Shown: positions 45,700 through 54,667 of the stretch, in pieces | Layout: each line of letters opens with the position of its first letter | How positions within the stretch are numbered: the first letter of the stretch is position 1 | Assembly: GCF_023734775.1 (NCBI RefSeq) | Contig: NZ_AP025733.1 | Location: 186,001 to 250,000, forward strand | From: Nostoc cf. commune SO-36 | Lineage (GTDB): Bacteria; Cyanobacteriota; Cyanobacteriia; Cyanobacteriales; Nostocaceae | Length of the DNA stretch: 64,000 nt | Reading direction: 5' to 3' | Notes under the pieces: model-generated | Database searches by the model: none | What the model was told of the DNA's origin: nothing | What the model saw: the letters and a program-made list of their open reading frames with translations, nothing else | Translations under genes and position numbers: made by a program

Positions 45700-46254
45700 T
45701 TAGAACACCATTTCTGCCGCAGCTTTTATAACAGCAATCGCCTGTTTACTAATTTCTCGCCAGTCGCTTTGCTCGTTGTAGGATGCCATGATTAACTCAC
45801 TATTTACCCACACACGACAGAACAGAACGTTCTCATCTGTCGTTCCCGGAGTAGGCTGTAGTGTGATGGGAGAATACAATTGTTCTGGAGTGAGAGTTGC
45901 GATCGCTGCAAGTATGCACTTTGAGAAATGCGTATCGTAGCCTGATTCTAAAATATATGTCCGATCTGCTTGCACAGTTATCAGCAACTTGCAGGATTCT
46001 TTTTTGCGGCGTTCTGTATTCTCAAACCGTAGTTCTTTAAGATATCCAGTTAAAGCAGTTTGGGGGATGTCACTCGGTTCACCATTTAGCTTGTACCACA
46101 GCCCTCCGTGCTGACGATTGCAGTAGATTTTGCAACTGCCAGCTTCCGAATGCAATCCTAATTTCGGCTTATTGATTGCTGCAACTAATTGCTTGAGTAG
46201 TTCCTCTTGGCGCATTAAAGCAGCAAGTAGTTCAGCATTTTCTTGAGGGGTCAT
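45700..46254 (-). CDS. Conserved plasmid-type hypothetical protein
   Basis: A 184-residue protein. The N-terminus (MTPQENAELLAALMRQEELL) is a helix; the middle has CKIYCNRQHGGLWYKLNGEP. It resembles other uncharacterised cyanobacterial plasmid proteins. The TTGGCGTAGCC motif lies 33 bases upstream of its start. Confidence 0.5.
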   Translation of the reverse strand: MTPQENAELLAALMRQEELLKQLVAAINKPKLGLHSEAGSCKIYCNRQHGGLWYKLNGEPSDIPQTALTGYLKELRFENTERRKKESCKLLITVQADRTYILESGYDTHFSKCILAAIATLTPEQLYSPITLQPTPGTTDENVLFCRVWVNSELIMASYNEQSDWREISKQAIAVIKAAAEMVF

Positions 46255-46385
46255 TTGTTTGTACCAAAAGCATTTTCACTTTTGTCTTGGCGTAGCCGTT
46301 GATTTCAGATGTATAAGTGCAGAGCCAATAAAACAGCGCTCTTGTTACTACAAAAGCGCTTTATAAAACAGTTATTGGATTAAGA

Positions 46386-46634
46386 TTATCCTTGTGAATT
46401 AAACCTGACCAACAACTCTTCACGGGATAATTGAAGACATAGCGGAGTAAATTCTTCTGGCGTTAACTGCAACAAACTATCGACTACCCTCACTAACTCT
46501 TCATCCACAGTACCAAACTTAAATTTCAATAAGTTTTCTACAACTTGGCGTTGTCCTTGCTCTACTCCCTCTTGTACTGCTTGCGCTCTTGCTTTTTCGT
46601 AAGCTTGAGTTAAGTTCATGAAATCTAAGTGCAT
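46386..46634 (-). CDS. DUF4351 C-terminal-type fragment
   Basis: An 82-residue frame with the DUF4351 signature (VVENLLKFKFGTVDEELVRV and LTPEEFTPLCLQLSREELLV). DUF4351 normally ends longer Rpn/PDDEXK-type nuclease-transposase proteins. The nuclease part is absent, so this is likely a remnant. Confidence 0.6.
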   Translation of the reverse strand: MHLDFMNLTQAYEKARAQAVQEGVEQGQRQVVENLLKFKFGTVDEELVRVVDSLLQLTPEEFTPLCLQLSREELLVRFNSQG

Positions 46635-46646
46635 TGGATTAAGCTT

Positions 46647-46934
46647 CTAACTGGGTACGCACATATTCCGACGTTTGTTTGTAACTTCTAAAATTTCCTC
46701 AACCGCTTCTGTAACCGTAACACCATTTAAATTTTCAAAAAAACCAATAGCATCAATTTCAGATTGACTGATGCTTTGCAACTTTATCAAAGCTTGCATC
46801 GTCCGCTCAGACTTAAGCAAGCGACTTGGATACTGTTCTGGAAGATGTTCTCTTACGTAAGGCAGATGGAACTCGAAGTCCTTTGCTATCTGTTCCATTA
46901 GGGAAATTTTGAGAGTTTCTATTTGTATGGTCAT
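46647..46934 (-). CDS. Hypothetical protein next to the DUF4351 fragment
   Basis: A 95-residue helical protein, 12 bases upstream of the DUF4351 frame and in the same direction. It could be another piece of the same degraded gene or a separate gene. No domain recognised. Confidence 0.4.
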   Translation of the reverse strand: MTIQIETLKISLMEQIAKDFEFHLPYVREHLPEQYPSRLLKSERTMQALIKLQSISQSEIDAIGFFENLNGVTVTEAVEEILEVTNKRRNMCVPS

Positions 46935-47113
46935 GATTTTGATTCAACAGCCTCACCTTCCGTTTCTAAGATTGACTAATTTAATTTATGATCAACTCCT
47001 GGTCATATAAAGTTAATTCTGTCTGTATCATTACACTGGTACGCCACCTGTAAATTATTTCCAGTACATTACGTCTATACTAAACCGCCATCGCTTCCAT
47101 AACTTCTGATTGC

Positions 47114-47914
47114 CTACTTATGACGAACAATCGTGATGATTGATGCAGCAACATTAGTGCCGCTAGTTTTAAAACTTCCTGCCTCAATCGGCACAATCAG
47201 AGCATCAACAAACTTCAGCCAATTCCTAAAACGTTTTTCAGTAGAATTATTTGAGTGCTGCCAGTGTGTTGATGAAATGGTGACAATACATCCGCCAGGG
47301 TTTAACAAAGTATACATTTCTTGAATGTGGACAATATCTTGATTATTGCTAAATGGAGGATTCGCAATAATTCTGTCGTAGCTTGTGCCATCATTCTCCA
47401 TAAAGTCCGCACCTTTGAAACTAGCTGTCAGTATTTTTTTCAGAAATGATTGATTTAAGTCCATCAGTTCATAACAATCAATCACCTTGCCCGGAAGAAC
47501 TTTGTTAATTGCCGTAAGGAGCGCTCCTCTACCAGCACTCGGCTCTAAGATACTGTGACATTCATTGATGTGTGCAAGGCTAACAAGTTTATCTGCTAGG
47601 GCTTGGGGAGTTTCAAAAAATTGATATTCCTTTTGCAAATTACGCTTCTCGCTACTTGCTATTTGCTTCAATAATTCTGTTGGGTCTTGCTCAAAAACAA
47701 AGCCTGAAACCTTCCCACCTTTCCACTTCCCACCTATCTGATTTATTTGTTTTGCCACATCTAAATAAATCTTGCGCTCTAACTGAATGCCCGGAAGCTT
47801 AACGATGTTACCTTGAACAGTACATTGCTTCAATATTTGTTCTACTGTCATGATTTTTTCAATCTGGCTTTCATTAAAAGTGATTGCGTAGCTAAAAATA
47901 TTCAGCGTGACCAA
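47114..47914 (-). CDS. Plasmid/phage-type DNA methyltransferase
   Basis: A 266-residue frame; an internal ATG at 47,851 (MTVEQILKQCTVQGNIVKLP) could be the true start. The N-terminal 90 residues are a small extra domain. The methyltransferase part has FFETPQALADKLV (entry motif), SILEPSAGRGALLTAI (motif I) and RIIANPPFSNNQD (motif IV NPPF), fitting an N6-adenine-type enzyme. No restriction gene lies nearby, so it is probably a solitary methylase. Confidence 0.75.
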   Translation of the reverse strand: MVTLNIFSYAITFNESQIEKIMTVEQILKQCTVQGNIVKLPGIQLERKIYLDVAKQINQIGGKWKGGKVSGFVFEQDPTELLKQIASSEKRNLQKEYQFFETPQALADKLVSLAHINECHSILEPSAGRGALLTAINKVLPGKVIDCYELMDLNQSFLKKILTASFKGADFMENDGTSYDRIIANPPFSNNQDIVHIQEMYTLLNPGGCIVTISSTHWQHSNNSTEKRFRNWLKFVDALIVPIEAGSFKTSGTNVAASIITIVRHK

Positions 47915-47944
47915 AAAGTAATTTTAGTCACGCTACTGCGCCTC

Positions 47945-48745
47945 TTACGCCGCTATCAACTCCCGACAAACTTGCGGCATTTCAATCGGAGCAGTTGCCC
48001 TGGATAGCACCTCTACAGCCTCTTTCACACTCCAATACTGCACTCCATCGCCACAGCGCCAATAGTATGTCTTGGTGTCATTTTCCCAGACTTCATCAGC
48101 GTTTCTGACCTTGAAGAGGATTCCCAAAAACTCACCATCTAGATAGACGTTGTGAGCCGTCTGGGTGTGAGTGCGTCCTACATAGGTGAATCGGTAGCCG
48201 TCTACTGGCGTACACAAGTCTTCTGCACGAGTCCCGCGATACGAGCAGTTGCCGCAGCCGTGACCATCACAGTCAGGGCAGATGGCAGCAGGCATATTCC
48301 ATTTGAGTGGTGTGAAGTCCCATTGAGCCAGTGAGGTTAATATCCGAGGCTTTTGTGAGGTGTAGCAGCCAGCATAACCGATTACCTTGTCAGGATAGGG
48401 TTGGATACTCAACGATAACCAGTCACAATCACCCAACAAGCTAATTTTGTCAGCAGCTTGTTTTAATTCCTCATCTAGTTGCTGATTGCGCTTTACTGGA
48501 GCAGAAAGACTTGTTTTAATCTCTGCTACTGCGCGTTTGAACTGCTCTTTGTGGTATCGAGCATAGCCGTGGATCATTTTCACCCAAACTGTAGTGCCAT
48601 CTTCAGTAATCCAGATGGTAACTACATCTTCGGGCTTGCACTCTTTTGAGTAGTCCGACTGATTGACAATGGTTGCAATGATTTGGCGATCCTGTGTGGT
48701 CAACGGATCTTTTGTTGGCGTAGGGGCTGAAGTTTGTGTAATCAT
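47945..48745 (-). CDS. Plasmid-type hypothetical protein with a zinc-ribbon-like segment
   Basis: A 266-residue protein. Residues 150-170 (CPDCDGHGCGNCSYRGTRAE) form a four-cysteine knuckle that could bind zinc. The region before it (DCDWLSLSIQPYPDKVIGYA) is related to the 88-residue protein at 9,038-9,304, and the end (GDGVQYWSVKEAVEVLSRAT) is a domain repeated in such plasmid proteins. Function unknown. Confidence 0.5.
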   Translation of the reverse strand: MITQTSAPTPTKDPLTTQDRQIIATIVNQSDYSKECKPEDVVTIWITEDGTTVWVKMIHGYARYHKEQFKRAVAEIKTSLSAPVKRNQQLDEELKQAADKISLLGDCDWLSLSIQPYPDKVIGYAGCYTSQKPRILTSLAQWDFTPLKWNMPAAICPDCDGHGCGNCSYRGTRAEDLCTPVDGYRFTYVGRTHTQTAHNVYLDGEFLGILFKVRNADEVWENDTKTYYWRCGDGVQYWSVKEAVEVLSRATAPIEMPQVCRELIAA

Positions 48746-48871
48746 TAGGAAATACCTCTAAATGGGTAAAAGGGCGATCGCAGACTTTCCAGGGACGGCG
48801 ATCGTCCTATTTTTATTACTCAGTTTGTTGTGCCTTCAGCACAACACTCTCACTTTAGAATTGGCGAAGCC
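48746..48871 (-). promoter_or_regulatory. Structured leader, second copy
   Basis: Contains, moving away from the ATG, a hairpin of HIP1-like octamers (48,772-48,808), a perfect 7-bp stem GTTGTGC...GCACAAC (48,827-48,845) and TTGGCGAAGCC (48,861-48,871). Order and spacing match the leader at 11,386-11,513. Confidence 0.45.
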
Positions 48872-49064
48872 TCATAAAAGTGTTCAAGGGTAAAGCGTAT
48901 TAACTGATGGTCAAAACACCAGACAGTAGAAAGCTGTAGAGAAGATATCGGATTTATCGTGCCCTCTGTACAGCCACAGCCATGTTGAAACAATTGAAAA
49001 GGCGATTAACTGAGGAGTAATAATCGCCTTAATTCTGAAAAGATTGAAGTTTTTTAACCAGTTT

Positions 49065-49226
49065 TCAGACTTGGTAGGTCATCGGACTCATCTCCGGCGG
49101 CTTGACCATTACAAGTTTTAGGGTTCCGGCTGCTTGTCCCGGCGGCTGGTTATTATGGTTTCGTATCGTTAACTCGATTTGTAAGGGTTGAATTTTGAGC
49201 GCTTCTTTGTTTTTCAAAAGAGGCAT
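49065..49226 (-). CDS. 53-residue protein under a strong promoter
   Basis: The start MPLLKNKEALKIQPLQIELT at 49,226 follows GAGGAG by 9 bases; a longer frame upstream would read through the promoter. The protein is Pro/Gln-rich at the end (NHNNQPPGQAAGTLKLVMVK). No family recognised. Confidence 0.55.
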   Translation of the reverse strand: MPLLKNKEALKIQPLQIELTIRNHNNQPPGQAAGTLKLVMVKPPEMSPMTYQV

Positions 49227-49254
49227 CGCGCTCGTCTCCTCTCTTATGATTACT

Positions 49255-49283
49255 ATATTACTACGCTCACCAGTGATTGTCAA
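49255..49283 (-). promoter_or_regulatory. Sigma-70-type promoter
   Basis: On the minus strand TTGACA (49,278-49,283) and TAATAT (49,255-49,260) are separated by exactly 17 bases. It drives the 53-residue gene. The operator inverted repeat overlaps the spacer. Confidence 0.65.
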
Positions 49284-49306
49284 GCGGTTTTCACTGGTGG
49301 GCGTAG
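49261..49306. promoter_or_regulatory. Operator-like inverted repeat
   Basis: CTACGCTCACCAGTGA (49,261-49,276) is matched by TCACTGGTGGGCGTAG (49,291-49,306) with one mismatch, across 14 bases. One arm lies between -35 and -10 of the promoter. A similar half (ACTGCGCTCGCCAGT) lies before the XRE gene, so the XRE protein is a likely binder. Confidence 0.55.
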
Positions 49307-49318
49307 TAGCTAATTTTC

Positions 49319-49651
49319 TTAGCTGTTGTAATCTATGTTCCAAATAAGTGAAGTGATATCCCCATCTAAAGCAGCACAAAGTTTCTCTAGAATTTCTGTA
49401 CTAACAGTCATCTGAGTTGGTTTTTTTGGTTTGTTAATAAAGACGTGAGGAGTCTCTAGCTGCTGAATATAAGCCACAGAAACTCCCACAGCATCAGATA
49501 GCTTTTGTCTACTATATCCAGCTTTGTCTCTTAGCTCCCTGAGTTTTTGGGCATTTTCTTCATTCCACCTAAACGCAGCGATGGGTGTTACATCTACTGT
49601 GATATTCATTTTTACTTTAATTTTATTTTCACTGCGCTCGCCAGTTGACAT
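49319..49651 (-). CDS. XRE-family regulator
   Basis: A 110-residue frame; an ATG at 49,609 (MNITVDVTPIAAFRWNEENA) is an alternative start. The HTH is AQKLRELRDKAGYSRQKLSD, then AVGVSVAYIQQLE. A TTGACA box lies upstream of the first ATG. It probably represses itself and the downstream 53-residue gene through the inverted repeats between and before them (inference). Confidence 0.7.
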   Translation of the reverse strand: MSTGERSENKIKVKMNITVDVTPIAAFRWNEENAQKLRELRDKAGYSRQKLSDAVGVSVAYIQQLETPHVFINKPKKPTQMTVSTEILEKLCAALDGDITSLIWNIDYNS

Positions 49652-50293
49652 GATAATACTATTAATATACTGGTGTCAACCATAAGGCTACACCAAGCAA
49701 AGGTGAAAGCGATCGCTTGCCCATTAGCAATGCGATTATTTCAGCCTGCGTCAACTGGAGAAACACAACACCTGTTCAAAGACTCTTACGGTTAATTTTC
49801 TCAAGACCAAGTGAAACTCACAAAGAATTCATTGCCGTAGAAATAAGAAACCGAAATCTGAAACTACTTAACTAGCTTTGAAAATCTAGGCAAGGTTTAA
49901 GAATGGCTCTCACCAGCAGTAATCTATTGTCTGCACAACGTTCACTCTCCATACGTGGTAAATTTAGCACTACGTAGTAGAGGAATATTGTCATTAATTC
50001 TTGCTTATTACGAAAATTTTAGGCGTTGGCTAGCAAGAACCGCAGGCATCGCTTTGGGGCTTAAAAAATAATCAAGCGTGAAAGGAAAGATTTTTTCGTT
50101 GGTTTTTAACCTTCGTTGTGATCAAGAGTAATTTAGATGCGTTTGCCCTGGTTGTACCCCCATTTAAACTTCTGGCTCTTGAATTTTTTTCTCCATCTGC
50201 TGCACTTGCAGTTTTATACCTCAAAAGGTATAGGCTAAAAGTAATAAGGGTTAATTATAATTCACTAGGCACAAGTGCAGTTGGACTCTTACT
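49652..50293. other. Intergenic region
   Basis: Contains one GCGATCGC octamer near 49,709 and the XRE promoter at its left edge. A plus-strand frame at 50,118-50,345 overlaps the next gene and has no ribosome binding site; I do not support it. Nothing else is seen. Confidence 0.4.
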
Positions 50294-50635
50294 TTACCAA
50301 TTTCGCCCAATCAAATTAACGACCGTATCTTTAAAGCTTAAATAAATAATCAATACTAACAAGAGGAATTGCTCAAATTGAATAAGCGGATCTAAACGCC
50401 AACCTTGTGTAATTAATACTATTCCACAGAAAAACATACAAATTGGTGCTAAGACCCCTTGAATAATGTATATTGTTAAAATAGGAATTGTTAATGCATT
50501 TTTTCTTTGATTTAGCCACCCCAACATTAAAGTTATGTAAATAACGGCTAAAACTAGATAAAGAGTTCCGATTAATTTAATTTCAATTAATCCAGTTGGT
50601 CTAACCCCAAAATTAACTTGAGCTAAAGCGGACAT
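50294..50635 (-). CDS. Small four-helix membrane protein
   Basis: A 113-residue protein with hydrophobic segments near 20-40, 45-60, 65-75 and 85-105. No motif. Alone in its transcription unit, 55 bases before the nuclease gene. Confidence 0.5.
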   Translation of the reverse strand: MSALAQVNFGVRPTGLIEIKLIGTLYLVLAVIYITLMLGWLNQRKNALTIPILTIYIIQGVLAPICMFFCGIVLITQGWRLDPLIQFEQFLLLVLIIYLSFKDTVVNLIGRNW

Positions 50636-50690
50636 TTATACAGAATCCTAATTAGTTATCAATTTTTGTACTTACACTAGCCAAAACTTT

Positions 50691-51380
50691 TTACCGTTCA
50701 CACCCGATACCATCCCCATCTCTATCAAAACCGTGAGGGTCAGGTGGCAGCACTCTAAACCTTCTTTGGGTTACATCTCGGCAATTCAAATCTGGTGAAT
50801 TCTTTGGAATGCAAAAATCTGGGTAAGCAGGATCACAGTTATTCTGTTGCTGCGGTTGAATCGCCTGTGAAGTTGCCCGTTGAGCAGTTCTGTGGCGGAA
50901 GTCCCAAGGCATCACAGGATTAGCCTGACTCCAAAAAGCTAGACGCTGTTGTTTAGCGTAGTTTTCGGCTTGCAAGAGGCTATCTTTAGACTGGGGACAG
51001 CCTTTGAGATACTGGCGATATACTACAGCTTGCCCCTCTTGCACCATATTCACATTGATGCTGCGATTTCCGACATAAATCTCTGCAACTAAACGCTTGT
51101 ATTTATCAGTTTCAACAGGACGCAGAGTGATGGCTTGTCCTACAGGCAGTAGCTGTTTGAGTCTTGCCGATGATTGCTGTCCCCAAGGGTTTTGTTTCAT
51201 CTCCGGTGCATCAATGCAGACGAGGCGGACAGTCACAGTTTTGTTACCAGTTCTCACCCTTATGGTGTCACCGTCACCCACGCTTACAACCGTGGCAGTA
51301 AGATTATTAGCAAATACGGGTAACGACATTTGAGCTAGAAGCAAAGCCGCAACACCAATCAAGCGAAATTTAAAAATCAT
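50691..51380 (-). CDS. Secreted thermonuclease-like protein with Excalibur tail
   Basis: A 229-residue protein. Residues 1-24 are a signal peptide (LLLAQMSLPVFA). Residues 27-150 are an SNase (thermonuclease) domain: VVSVGDGDTIRVR, RLVCIDAPEMKQNPWGQQSS, RPVETDKYKRLVAEIYV with the catalytic Arg/Glu pair, NMVQEGQAVVYRQY. The C-terminus ends DRDGDGIGCE, the calcium-binding Excalibur motif. It is probably an extracellular or periplasmic nuclease. Confidence 0.85.
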   Translation of the reverse strand: MIFKFRLIGVAALLLAQMSLPVFANNLTATVVSVGDGDTIRVRTGNKTVTVRLVCIDAPEMKQNPWGQQSSARLKQLLPVGQAITLRPVETDKYKRLVAEIYVGNRSINVNMVQEGQAVVYRQYLKGCPQSKDSLLQAENYAKQQRLAFWSQANPVMPWDFRHRTAQRATSQAIQPQQQNNCDPAYPDFCIPKNSPDLNCRDVTQRRFRVLPPDPHGFDRDGDGIGCER

Positions 51381-51518
51381 TTGTACTAAAAATCAATCAA
51401 AACTTCTTCTTTTAGGATTCCCAATTTCAGCCAAGCGATCGCTAGTTAACTCACAAATTAGTTTTATGTTTTAAAGTAGGAAATATTATCCAGTCTACTT
51501 TTCTTTGATTTTAGTTTT

Positions 51519-51671
51519 TTATTCTTCATCTTTAGTGGTCAGAGAGCGAATTAATTCCCGGATCACATCAGTTGCTGGTCTACTAGTCTTTGAACAGTAT
51601 TTTTCCAGCTTCTCTGCTTCACTGGAGGTAAGATTGATTGTAAGCCGTTTAGCAGCCCATTTTTTATTCAT
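51519..51671 (-). CDS. Ribbon-helix-helix-like small protein, copy 1
   Basis: The start MNKKWAAKRLTINLTSSEAE at 51,671 gives 50 residues. The pattern (RLTINLTSSEAEKLEKYCSK, then ATDVIRELIRSL) fits a CopG/RHH-type DNA-binding protein as found in antitoxins. No toxin gene lies next to it. A close paralogue is at 55,709-55,870. Confidence 0.6.
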   Translation of the reverse strand: MNKKWAAKRLTINLTSSEAEKLEKYCSKTSRPATDVIRELIRSLTTKDEE

Positions 51672-52154
51672 AATATTAGACAAGTTAGATTTCGCAATTA
51701 CTTCTCTAATATCAATCACTTAATCTGTTACTACATGGGTATCAATAATGATTTTTAATTTAAGAGATGATGAAGCAAAGTAACATGTTTCTCTAAATAG
51801 TAGTGAAAACGTAAAGTCTATTTTAGGGTATGAAGTTCCAGCCCATTAAGAACAATAATTATTAAGACACTATCAAGAAAGTATAAAATACTTTCAGACA
51901 AAATAGGTATTCTGGTCAAGTAAGTTTTTATCGTGGAAAGAGGAAACCCAAAGAGTGATCTTTGGAATCCCCGACCGTTTACGGCGGGGTGGATGTCAAT
52001 ACAATGGCGAATTAATACTGCAACCCCAGTAACGCTGGACACACGAACAGCAGATGGAACTGATTGATTGGCATTTTATCTATAAGAAGCCAACTACAAG
52101 TCCAATTCCAGTATGATGATTGAGGTTTGAGTACGGTAAAGGGACTATATAATA

Positions 52155-52811
52155 TTGTCACTAACACGTTCTGATCTCGAATCTAGACGTTTGCAGCAGG
52201 CTATCCTACAGTCTGGCACTGGTGTAATCTTAACTGAAGCTCAGTTAGAAGAATCGCTTAACCAAACACTTGGTCAACAAAAGCCAAATTCTGATGTTTG
52301 GTTGTTTGCGTATGGCTCACTCATTTGGAACCCGATCTTTAAATTTGCAGAACAACGTATTGGTAAAATTTACGGCTGGCATCGTAGTTTTTGCCTGTGG
52401 GTTCCTCAAGGTCGTGGAACACCATCCAATCGAGGATTAGTATTAGGCTTAGATAATGGTGGTAGCTGTCGAGGTATTGCCTACCGAATAGCTGCTGCGG
52501 ATGTATCATCAGAACTACCACTGCTTTGGCGACGAGAAATGGTAGTCGGTTGTTATATCCCTCATTGGGTGAAAGTTTTTGATGGTGTTCAACAATTACC
52601 AGCGATTACCTTTGTCATCAACCGCCAGCATCGTGCTTATACTGGCAAGATTTCAAAAGAAACAATAATTAACAGTATTGCCACAGCATCTGGTGAGCTT
52701 GGTTCTTGCGCTGATTACCTGATGCAAACTGTTAACGGATTAATGAAAGTTGGAATTAAAGATCAGCAACTGCTTTGGCTTTCCAAGCAGGTGTCGGCCC
52801 GGCTGGATTAG
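52155..52811 (+). CDS. ChaC-like gamma-glutamylcyclotransferase
   Basis: A 218-residue protein with a TTG start. The fold signature VWLFAYGSLIWNPIF and YGWHRSFCLW, followed by GLVLGLDNGGSCRGIAYRI and LLWRREMVVGCYIPHWV with the catalytic Glu, are those of ChaC enzymes, which release 5-oxoproline from glutathione-type substrates. The gene stands alone. Confidence 0.85.
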   Translation: MSLTRSDLESRRLQQAILQSGTGVILTEAQLEESLNQTLGQQKPNSDVWLFAYGSLIWNPIFKFAEQRIGKIYGWHRSFCLWVPQGRGTPSNRGLVLGLDNGGSCRGIAYRIAAADVSSELPLLWRREMVVGCYIPHWVKVFDGVQQLPAITFVINRQHRAYTGKISKETIINSIATASGELGSCADYLMQTVNGLMKVGIKDQQLLWLSKQVSARLD

Positions 52812-52862
52812 TTTCTTACAGCGATCGCTCTAGTAAGCTGCTAACAGGTTTGACAGCCGATG

Positions 52863-53270
52863 TTCAATTTAGTAAGAGGTAAAGACGCTGTTGTATTGCA
52901 ATCTGTCTCGTCAACTAACAACAACACCCAACTCGAACGCTGATATTTCCTCCTAGTGGTAAACAGAGGGCGCTGTAACTGATTGCTCAGTGAATTTTAA
53001 TCAGTACACCCCTGAACGAATGATGGATGTGGGGAAATAATTAAGTGACTAGAGCTTGGGTGTTGTTGTTTTGGGAATATAAGCAAGACCTGACTGCACT
53101 ATCCCCTTCAACAGCAGAATAATTAGTTGATTCTTATCGGTATTAATAGTTTTTATTCTGGTTTACCGAACTGAGCAATTAGAGTAAACCGTAATCTTTT
53201 TTACTGCTTAATTTTGTGCGGTAATCATCAATTATTTGGTGATAAAAACCGAATTTACAGGAGTTTTAAG
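52863..53270 (+). ncRNA. 400-nt non-coding block, candidate structured RNA, copy 1
   Basis: Nearly identical to 59,816-60,222, with only four differences in the central 285 bases. Stems: 15-bp arms AACAACAACACCCAA (52,917-52,931) with TTGGGTGTTGTTGTT (53,056-53,070); ACTGATT with AATCAGT; GGTTTAC with GTAAACC; CGGT with ACCG. The last third diverges in loops but keeps the stems, including a compensatory change. It ends about 80 bases before the Hsp20 start. RNA versus DNA element is undecided. Confidence 0.5.
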
Positions 53271-53349
53271 CATACTTATTATGAATACATAAGCACAAAC
53301 CCAAGTGCAAAAACGATTAAACAGAAGCTAATTAAGGCGAGAAAGAGTT

Positions 53350-53802
53350 ATGGTACTAGTTCGTTACAACCCCTGGCAAGAATTGAACGCTTTAGAACGT
53401 CACATCAACGGCTTATTTGGAGATACCAGAGTACCATCTGGACGGCTTGAAAAAGGCTTTGTCAGAGTTCCGGCTGCTGAGTTGCAAGAAACTGATGATG
53501 CTATTCATCTCAAACTAGAACTACCAGGACTGGAAGCTAAAGACCTAGATATTCAAGTTACCCAAGATGCTGTCCACATTAGTGGTGAGCGCAAGTCCCA
53601 AAGTAAAGCCGAAAACAATGGTACTACAAGAAGTGAATTCTACTACGGCAAGTTCCAACGTGTAATTCCTCTATCTGTTCGGATTCAAAATACTAATGTC
53701 ACCGCAGATTATAAAGATGGCATTTTGAATTTGACACTGCCCAAGTTTGAGCAAGAAAAGAACAAAGTTGTCAAGGTGAATCTTGAACTTCCTGCTGTAT
53801 AG
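53350..53802 (+). CDS. Small heat shock protein (Hsp20/alpha-crystallin family)
   Basis: A 150-residue protein. Residues 40-145 form the alpha-crystallin domain (VRVPAAELQETDDAIHLKLE, ELPGLEAKDLDIQVTQDAVH, ISGERK, NVTADYKDGILNLTLPK). It is an ATP-independent holdase chaperone. The start MVLVRYNPWQELNALERHIN is typical. A terminator follows at 53,843. The non-coding block upstream may affect its expression. Confidence 0.92.
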   Translation: MVLVRYNPWQELNALERHINGLFGDTRVPSGRLEKGFVRVPAAELQETDDAIHLKLELPGLEAKDLDIQVTQDAVHISGERKSQSKAENNGTTRSEFYYGKFQRVIPLSVRIQNTNVTADYKDGILNLTLPKFEQEKNKVVKVNLELPAV

Positions 53803-53842
53803 TCTAAAACTTCTCTACCTCCAATGATTGATTGAGATAGCT

Positions 53843-53875
53843 AAAAGCCCAGTTATGAGATGACTGGGCTTTTTT
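53843..53875 (+). terminator. Rho-independent terminator of the Hsp20 gene
   Basis: AAAAGCCCAGT (53,843-53,853) pairs with ACTGGGCTTTT (53,863-53,873), 9-base loop, followed by T residues. Confidence 0.85.
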
Positions 53876-54157
53876 GTATGCGATGTGTACTTTTTGGGGC
53901 TGCGCCTACGCTCTTTGAGCTTTCCTCTAAGAAAAAGTTGAAGTTACGGTGCCATGTTCCAAGGTTCTGGCAATTTGGCATAACAACTCTCTGAATTGCC
54001 GTTTAAATGATATCAACAGAACAGTCACAAATCGCCAGTTGTTGACCCAACGCTGTAGAATAACTCAGCAGCCAACCCACAGCGCTCGGTCATCGCTTCA
54101 CCACAACTGGCTAGAAATCCACTAGAAAATAAATAGTATTAGAGTAATCGCTCTTTC
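53876..54157. other. Intergenic stretch
   Basis: No gene is supported. A fragment GGGGCTGCGCCTACGCTCTT near 53,896 is related to the GC-rich interspersed repeat family of the window. Confidence 0.35.
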
Positions 54158-54490
54158 TTACTTTTTTGCGCCTAATGCCTGCTGACTTAATTGCATCACA
54201 ATATTTTGGGGTAATGGGTCTATGACTGCATCAGTAGGCAGTGATTGGATAAAAGCTGTTACCTCTTCCGGGGTTTTGTATTTCCCCTCACTCCAAGCAT
54301 CAGCAATCTGTTTCGCTACCTGATCAGCATCATCTCGCTGATTATGGGCAGTAATGCACGCAATATCGTGGCCAGTAAATGATATCCAAGTCTGCCAGCG
54401 TTTCGTAACCGGATGCTGCACAATACCTGTAGTCAGTTCATTCTCTTCAAGCACTGATTTTTTCTTTGGGCCACCAAATCCTTTAAACAT
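54158..54490 (-). CDS. Conserved cyanobacterial hypothetical protein
   Basis: A 110-residue protein beginning MFKGFGGPKKKSVLEENELT, with a compact alpha/beta profile (HPVTKRWQTWISFTGHDIAC). It looks like a small conserved cyanobacterial protein without known role. It lies beside the HU gene. Confidence 0.55.
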   Translation of the reverse strand: MFKGFGGPKKKSVLEENELTTGIVQHPVTKRWQTWISFTGHDIACITAHNQRDDADQVAKQIADAWSEGKYKTPEEVTAFIQSLPTDAVIDPLPQNIVMQLSQQALGAKK

Positions 54491-54667
54491 GACTTTCTTC
54501 AGTAAACGCTATCTTTTCAGAATGCCCAAAATAAATGCAGCAATCGCGCTTTTTTTACATCTGCAATTCAACACTCACATTCCCTCTAACATTGCCCCAC
54601 GCTGCCTTGAGAACAGCGAACGCTACAGCTTTGCAGTAATTGGATTGCTAATGGTCAAGCAATTGAT

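Noticed and set aside
51519..51671. Complete toxin-antitoxin module
   Set aside because: Only the RHH-type gene is present; no ORF of toxin size lies within 300 bases on the same strand.
53205..53215. Group II intron start (GTGCG) in the 400-nt block
   Set aside because: No domain V/VI hairpin, exon junction logic or reverse transcriptase is present; the match is only five bases.
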